Source: Flavobacterium magnum
Lineage (GTDB): Bacteria > Bacteroidota > Bacteroidia > Flavobacteriales > Flavobacteriaceae
Assembly: GCF_003055625.1 (NCBI RefSeq)
Contig: NZ_CP028811.1
Location: forward strand, 248,001 to 312,000
Direction of reading: 5' to 3'
Length of the DNA stretch: 64,000 bases
In this document: piece after piece, positions 52,401-61,400 of the stretch
How the letters are laid out: each line of letters begins with the position of its first letter
Numbering within the stretch: position 1 is the first letter of the stretch
Translations under genes and position numbers: made by a program
The notes under the pieces: generated by a model
Seen by the model: only the letters and a program-made list of their open reading frames with translations
The model's database searches: none
What the model was told of the DNA's origin: nothing

Positions 52401-55400
52401 CGCTACCGTTGTTGTAAGTGATCGTAACAGCTGTTATTGTTCCTGAAGGCGTCGTTACATCTACAGAAACCGTTCTTGGCGTAGCAGAACACTGTGTAGT
52501 GAGTGCAGGCGAAACTGAATTGAGAGTCACAGCCGGCGCCGGAGACGATCCAGCAAATTCCCAAGCTCCCATATCATACTGTGTTCCTCTTGTAACTCCA
52601 TTGTAATCTACAGTAAAGAAAGCAGATAGATTTGCACCACCGCTTTCAGCCAGGGTGTTGATCGCATCGTTCGGTTTCAAATAGGTTGACGAGTTTCCTG
52701 TCGTGCTGGTGAAGAATGTTGCAGCAGAGAAAGCGGCATCCACGAATGAATTGGCCTCACGTGTTGTTCCTACCGCAGCATAGTAAGTGCTGTAATCCTG
52801 GTAAGCGTTCGTTCCATCAAAGAGGATGGTCCTGTTTGCAGCAGGCGTACCGGCAAAATACATGTTGCGGTTAGAAGTTGTAGCAAAGTTACCCAGTGTA
52901 GCCACAGCACTTCTTCTCAAAGCAGTGACAACCCCGGTAGTACCAGGCGTAGACGTATTGATTACAATGTTATTCTGTAAATCAAGTTTCGCCGTAGTAG
53001 CAGTCGAACTTGCAGCGTGGTAGATACCTGATGTTCCGAAAGCAGCTCCTGTAGAAGAAGCATTCAGGTATACGGTATTGTTATACACGTTGAAGTTGGC
53101 AGTAGCAGCCGTAGCGCTTACAGAGATACCCCTGATGGCGTCAGCATTTGACGCAGCAGGTGTCCTCAGATCACCGATAAGGTTGTTGTACGCATTGGTA
53201 TTTGCTGACGCCGTGGTCGAGGCCATAGCCAATCCGATGATTTGTGCAGCACCTGTGTTTCCAGTGGAAAGATCATAAATCTTATTCCTGAAAATATTAG
53301 CCGTGCCGGCAACTCCCGGGTTAGAGAAGATACCAAATTGGGTAATACCTCCTGAGAATCCATAAATAGTATTTCGGCTAACAGTCACATTAGCGCCATA
53401 ACCGTTACGGATACCATACATGATCACGGTACTGCTCGCCGGAGCGGTGAAGTTGTAGAAGTTGTTTCCTGTACAAACCTTAGTACCTGTGTTAGAGGTA
53501 AGCTGATACCAACCTACCATAGTTTGGGCTCCGGTAGCTGTAGTGCTTAAATTGAAAACGTTATTATTAGTAATCGTCTCATTTTGTGGCGTTCCTACTG
53601 AATACAATCCGTAAAAACCTGAAGTGCTGCCTGCAGCATTGTTCGACAGGTTAGATACGGTATTGCCGTCGATGGTAATCGTCGTTGGAGTACCATATTG
53701 GATACCGTAGAATGTACCTGCTCCAGTCCTGCTTAGAGTGTTAACAGTATTGGAAGTCACATTAGCGGTTGCAGGAGAACCTACAGTCATACCCGTAAAT
53801 GCTCCAGTACCGGCATTGGAGATGTCAGAAATGGTGTTTGAAGCTGCAGTAAGCAAAGTGGTAGCGCCGCTGTTGTTGATACCATTGATGGCAGAACCAC
53901 CGGTACCGTAAGCAGTAACATTCCGCACCGTGTTGGTGCTGATGGTTGTGCTTGAACCGGTAGCCGAAGACCTGATCGCATCAATAAGTGACGCACCTGA
54001 TGTGGTGAATGTCAACGCGCCTGCATTCGTCAGGTTTGTTCCGTTAAAGAATGCACCCGCACGCAGGTTGTTTGCCGTAGCGTTACCCACAATGTTGTTG
54101 CTGACGGTAATTACTCCCGCACCCGCAACGTCGATACCGGTAATCGATCCTGTAAGGGATGCCGTAGTACCTGAGGCATCGATAGCTCCGATCGTATTGT
54201 TCTGGATGGAAACCGTATTGGCTGAAGTAGCATAGATACCCACCACAGCACCCTGGGTAGTCGTGGTCGCAGCGTAAAGCGATCCGGTACCTGTTGTGGC
54301 TCCGATCGTGTTACCTGTAACTGTACCAATATTGGCATTACCGCTGGTTACGTTGATTCCGCATAGGATACCGTTCGTAGTGGTTGCACCACTCGAAGTG
54401 TACAAGGCAATTCCTCCAACCGTATTGTTCTGGATTGAAGAAACCGTCCCTGCAGCAGTAAAAGCCGCGTTGATACCGATGAAACGCGTCGCGTTAGGAG
54501 TTCCTGTCGTAGTGTACGCACTTGGGAAAGTCCCTGTAAGTGCCACTGAGTTACCGACAAGGCTCATGGTACCTGTTCCGGCTGCATTTGCAAAACCGAT
54601 CGTGTTTCCAGTAATTGTGTACCCGGCACCTGCGGCGACGTTAATACCGTGGTGCGTGTTTGCCGTAGTATACAGCCTGGTGGCAGTTTGGTACAATTTA
54701 TTGCCCGAAATCGTCCAGGCCTCACTGTTCGACGCAACAGAAATACCTCTCGTCGCTGAAGCAGCGCTGAAGAAGTTAAAGATGTTGTTGTTCGAAATCG
54801 TGTTATTGTCATTGGTCTTGGCCGCAGTACCCGCAGAATAAATTCCAATTGCCGGAGTAGTTGCGCCGTCCCTGATGTCACAGTTCGCAATCGTATTATT
54901 GTCGTTACCTGTAGTCGCAGTCGTCGTAGAGAACAACACCACTCCTGAAGTAGTCGAAGTGTTCACACCACGGACATCAGCATAACGTACGATGTTGTTA
55001 GAAGCATCGTTAATGAACTGGATCGCAGCACCGGTTGTGTTGGTGTTGCTGATTTGAAGGTCTTTCGTTGTTCCGTTACCTCCTGAGCGACCATCGATAG
55101 TCCAGTAATTTCCTCCGTTAAGGGAGAACGTGGCTACAGGGTTTGCAGAGCTGATTACTTTTCCGGTAACGCCATTGGCCTCACGGATTGTGATAGTATT
55201 CGTAGCACTTGCACCTGTAATCGCAGGCAGATTGATCGGATAGGTTTCTGTAGAAGCATCGTAACCGCTATTCAGCTCGAGGAAAGTAGGCTGCGTAATT
55301 CCACAAGTAACCAAAGCTGCAATGGCAGAAGTAAGGTTATTGTAAGTTCCTGATGGACCTACCGCGATTGTTCCACCGCTTACGACATACAGGCTGACAG

Positions 55401-58400
55401 TATTCGAAGTCAGCGGTGTACATGGCGCTGTACCGCTTACCTGTACACGGAAAGTGTAGCCGGAAAGTGATGCAGGAGATGTGATAGACAACGCGTTCGT
55501 AGTTGCTCCCGAAATGGTAGCTCCTGAAAGGGTACCATCAGTAAGTACAATATCTGAACCGTTGTTTGCAATCCATTGGTAAGCGAGGCCTGCACCTGTA
55601 GCCGTAACACTGAAGTTAGCTGTAGCAGAAGCACAGATCGCCTGGTTTGAAGGCTGGGCTGTAATTGCCACCGACTGGATCACAGTTAATGTCGCAGGAG
55701 CAGATGTCTGGGCGCTGCAAGGAGCTAATCCAGAAACCACCGCACGGTATTGACTTCCGGTAAGGGAAACTGCAGGGGTATTGATTGTATAAGATGCACT
55801 TGTCGCAGCGGATACCGGAGTCCAGTTGGCACCGTTGTCAGTACTCACTTCCCATTGGTAAGTAAGACCTGTACCGGTTGCACCAACAGTAAATGTTACT
55901 GAAGACGCACTTGAACATACCGTTTGAGTCGAAGGATTAGAATTAATCGCCACTACATCGTTAACCGTTAGTGTAGCCACGTTAGAAACAAGGCTGCCTC
56001 CATTGATCACCACCTGGTATTGGTTTCCTGTGTTAGCAGAAGTCAATCCTGATGGGATGCTGTAAGATGACGCTGTTGCAGATGGAATATCGGCAAAAGT
56101 TCCAGCGCTGTTCACCCTATATTGCCACTGATATGACGAAGGCGTACCTCCCGCGGTGCTCACAGAGAACGTGACGCCCGTGTTGCTGCAGATGGTCTGC
56201 GACTGAGGTTGTGCACTAATCGAAATTGTAGTAACCGTCAGGATTGCAGGATCGCTGGTTACAGGAGCACATGGTGCCGTTCCTGAAACCGTTACACGAT
56301 ACTGGTACTGGTTCATCCCGGAAGTAACATTGGTCAAAGCCAAAGTGCTTGTCGTCGCACCAGAGTAAACACCGCCATCAGTAACTGTAGACCAACCTGA
56401 ACCGTTGTTCACTTCCCATACATAAGAAGAAATTCCGGTACCTGTTGCAGTCACTGAGAATGAGGTATTATCAGCAGGCAGGATAGAAACACCCTGAGGC
56501 TGTGCCGTGATAGCAACCGCTTTGTTTACGGTCACAGCAACGGTAGTAGTACTTGTAGTACATCCTGCGCCGGTGACAGTATTGGTCACATTGTAAGTTC
56601 CTTCCAAACTGGCCGCGAGGTCAATCACCCCGGTTGAAGGGTTGATTGAAAGTCCTGCAGGCACTGCCGTGAATGTTCCTGCAGTACCTGTAATAACAGG
56701 CGTAGCAGTCAATGAACTTGAGCAGTAAACAGAAGAACCATAGGTGAATCCAGAGCTTGGATTTTGACCGATAGTGATAAAAGTCGTTGCTGTTTTCATA
56801 CCGCAACTTCCGCCATCCATTGTGTAAGTCACCTGATAAAGACCCGGTGTACTCAATGATGGGTTCACCTCACCTGTTGTCGGGTTAAGGCTCAACGCCA
56901 CATCTGCAGTGTAAGTTCCGCCTGCCGTTCCGGTTCTTGTTACCGGTGCACTGGTTAGCGTATTACAATAAGGGCTGTTGTCATAGTTGATTGTGGCTGA
57001 CGGCGTTGTATCGATAGTCAATACAATAGCTGAACGTGGACTTTCACAACCTGTCGCAGGGTTGACAACGCTTACATACAGAGTAGTCGTTGCACTGATC
57101 GAAGTCGTGTAGTTTGTCGCAGTAGACGATTGCAATGCAGTGCCTCCTGTTGAAGCACTATACCACTTATAGGTTGGGGTTGCAAATCCGTTGGTGTTGG
57201 ATACCGTTGCAGTGGTAACCACACCTGGCCCGCAATTCCCACCATTTACAACAGTCGGCGCATTTGGAGCAGGGTTTACGTTAACCGTTACGTTCTGCGA
57301 TTTGGCACAGCTCGTAACCGGATCTGTAGCGGTCACCGTGTACACTGTCGTTGTCGTTGGCGATGCACTGAAGGTGTTTGAAGTACTTACTTCAGAAACG
57401 CCATCAGACCATGAGTACGTCAGTGATCCGGCGCCTTGTCCGAGTACCTGACCACCGAAAACCATATTCGGCCTGTTGGTAAATGTAGTTATCGCGGTTC
57501 CGTTATTCGTACCGCACAAAGAATTATTGTCGGCATATTTTCCATACACTGAATTGTACGCGGTTGTCGAATAGGCAACGGTTGAATTTCCGCTGAAGCA
57601 AGACGCGCAGGTGTCTGCCACTGAATCGTTATCATGGCAGATATCCACCACGATATTTGACGATCCATCCCAGTTAAATGGTGTGGTAAAAGTCAATGTG
57701 TGGATTCCTACCGCCGGAGCAGGTTTAGAAATCGGGCCATACACCGTCGTGAAACTTCCAGATGGCGTGGCAAAATTTCCTGAAAAGGCAGTGTCTGCGG
57801 TATTCGCAATCTTTACAGTGTAGCCACTTTGTGCAAAAGTACCCACACCCGAAGCCGTAACATTAAATGCCAGAGAAGTAAGATTACCCGCTTTCAGTCC
57901 GCTGGCGGTCAACTCACTGGCCCTTACGATATATTGTACATGTTGTCCTTCATAATTCGAAGTAAACGGTGTGATGGCGTTCGTCGAAGTCGTGGTCACA
58001 TCTGTTCCTATTGATGAAGCAAGACCTGCGGTGATTGTCGGCGTGGTAGCCAAAAGTGTCGTTGCACTTCCTGCGCAGATTGTTGCCGGCGTAGCCGAGA
58101 CAGTCAATACAGGTAAAGCATTTACCGTGATGGTTTTAGTCTGTACGGATGTACAGCCCTGAACCGGGTCGTACGCACTGATGGTGTATACATAAGTTCC
58201 GGCCGCCGTTGGCGTAACCAGGTACGCATCGCTTCCCGAAGCATTTGCAGTCAACGCCACATTTCCTGTCACGCCGCTTCCTGTCGCAGGAGCTGCAGAC
58301 AATGTAAATTGTGTAAAGTTGTTGAAACTTGGTGTGTAACTGCTCGAAATATTGAAGCTGCCGCCCGCGCATACGCTTGATGGCGCGGTAACACTCAAGG

Positions 58401-61400
58401 CATCAGGCGTGGCGACGGTAATTGTCAACGGCGTCCTGGCCCCTTCACATCCCGTAGTCGGGTTTACCACCGCAACATAGAATGTAGTAGTTACTGAAAT
58501 GGCAGAATCATAGCTCAAGCTGGTAGTAGCCTGCAAAGGCGTACCACCTGTAGCCACGTTGTACCATCTGATTACCGGAGTCGTAAATCCGTTTGGATCT
58601 GATACCGATGCACCCGGAACCTGAGTTCCGCATTGTGAGGTATTTGAAACTACAACCGGAGCAGCCGGAGCAGGATTCACATTTACGGTGATGGTCTGCT
58701 CACTGAAACATCCTGTAGTAGTATTTGTTGCCCTTACGGTATACAAAGTAGTTGTTGTTGGAGATACGGAAACGGAGCTTCCTGACAAGTTGCCCGGATT
58801 CCAGGTCCATGTATACGACGACGTTACGTCAGATCCTACCTGCCCTGCAAAGGTTGCCAAAGGCCTGTTTGCGTAAGTGGTTGCGCCGGTGGTTGCAGCA
58901 CAAGCACCCGCAGATCCAAGTAAGTTGTTGTTGCTCACGACTGAAGGTGTCGTAGCCGCCAGTGTAGAAGAACTTCCCGTAGTTGAAATGTTGTAACAAA
59001 TATCAACCAAAACATTTGACGTCCCATCCCAGTTGAATGGTGTGGTGAATGTGTGGGTATTGACACCTGCAACTGCAGTATAGGTAGACGCTGTGTAGCA
59101 GGTCGTAAATCCTGCAGGAGAAAGGAATGACGTTGTCAATGGGGGTGTTGAAGCCACATTGGCCATTCTGATGGTGTAATTGTTTGCGCTTCCTGAACCG
59201 GCAGAGGTTACATTAAAGCTAATAGACGTAATGTTTCCACCGACCAAACCTGCTGCATTTAATTCAGCAGCTGTGTAGATCAGTTGGTGTTTGAAATCGC
59301 CTGTGCCAAAACCGTTCCTGTAAACACCTCCACCAAACTCAGTGGTAGATTGTGTGCCGATTGCTGCAGTTCCAGCAGTAGCAGGAACGCTTTTCGCTGT
59401 CAAAACGGAAGCCGTACCTGGGCAAGCCGCAGCTGAAGGTCCTGTAACGGAAGAAATAAGAGGCAATGCGCCAACGGTTACTGTTACTGTACTCGTCGCC
59501 GTACATACGCCATCTGTACCAATTACGGTGTAGACGTAAGTTCCGGCAATGGTTGGCGTCACTGTCTGAGATGCGCCATTAACCGTACCTGTAATACCGC
59601 TTCCGGTTTGTGGGCTTGCACTCCATGAATAAACATAAGAAGTATTTACACTGCTTGCACCCAATGAGACAGCTGTTCCTGCGCAGGCATTCGCTGTCGC
59701 GCCAGGAGTTACTGTGATAGGATCAGGATTGCTCACAGTTACAGTAACCGGTGTACGGTTGCTCTCGCAGCCCGTAGTCGGATTGGTTACCGAAACATAT
59801 AAAGTAGTTGTCGCTGATATAGCAGTATTGTAGGTATTTGATGTACTGGATTGCAACGCTGTAGCGGTTACATTATCCGCGTACCACTTGATGGTAGGTG
59901 TAGTAAATCCATTTGGATCAGCAACTGAAGCAGTTGGCATCTGAAACCCGCATTGGCTTGAATTGGTCGCCGTAAGCACCAATGGCTTAGGATTGACTGT
60001 TACGTTTACAACCTGCTCGGCAAAGCAACCAGTAGTATTATTCGTCGCCCTAACGGTGTAAGCTGTGGTTGTTAGCGGCGATACCGATACCGATGCACCT
60101 GACAGGTTCCCTGGATTCCAGCTCCATGTATAAGACGCAGTGATATCTGTTGTTTTCTGTCCGCCCAAAGTGACAATCGGCCTGTTGGCTACAGCAGTAC
60201 CCGTTGTGGCACTGCAAGCTGTGGTACTTGAAGCAGAATGTGTATTACCAGCAAAAGCCGGCGTTGAACAGGCTACTGTGGTTGTACCTGTGATGTTATT
60301 TGTCTGGCATGTCTCCACAATAATGTTAGAGGTCCCATCCCAAACAAACGGAGTCGAGAAAGTGTGTGTATTGACTCCGAGGGCCGGTGTGAATGACGCC
60401 TGTGTGAATACCGTTGTAAAGGTCGGCGTTTCGTAGGTAGTGGTCAGCGCTGTAGCACTTGTTGCCGCCATTTTGATAGTCAAGTTAGACACCACCCCGG
60501 TATCAGCGCCCGTTACAGTAAAACCTAGACTGGTAATATTTCCTGCAACGTAACCTGCAGCGGTAAGCTCGGAAGCCCTGTATAACAGTTGCGTCTTGAT
60601 TTGGTTGCCGGTACCGTTTCCTGAACGGTAAGGGTTACCATTATCCCCACCAATCGTGGTAGTTTGCGTGCCAATCGTCCCAACGCCAGCGCCAATTCCA
60701 ATGCTTGTTGCGGTCAATGCAGTTGAACTGCCTTCGCAAATAGTCGGACTTGCCGCCACCGCGGTAGTAATTGCAGGCAGCGGACCTACTGTAACTGTTA
60801 CAGTTTTTGTAGTGGCACAGATACCATCATCTCCTAAAACAGAATACACATACGTTCCTGGCAAGGTTGGCGTAACGGACTGTGACGCGCCGGTAAGCGT
60901 TCCACTCACTCCACTTCCTGTAGCAGGGCTTGCTGTCCAGGTGTAGACGTATCCGGCGTTGATGCTCGATGCGCCTAGTGAAATAGTTTGTCCCGCGCAG
61001 ATGGTAGCCGTTGCTCCGGGAGTCACGGTGATAGGATCCGGAGTGGATACGGTTACGGTAACCGGAGTCCTTGTACTTTCACAACCTGTAGTAGGGTTTA
61101 CAACAGAAACATAGAATGTGGTCGTCGCTGAAATGGCGGTACCATATGTGTTTGAAGTAGTGGCCTGTAACGGCGTGGTAGCCACGTTGGTCGCATACCA
61201 TTTGATGATCGGCGTTGTGAATCCGTTAGGATCTGCAACCGATGCCGTAGGAATATCCAAACCACACTGTGAAGAATTTGTGGCAGTTGGCGCGGTCGGC
61301 GCCGGATTAACAGTCACAGTAACGCTATTTGTAGTTACCGGACAGCCGGATAAGCTAAGGGTGGCTGTGTATGTTGTTGTAGCCGATGGGGAAACAGACA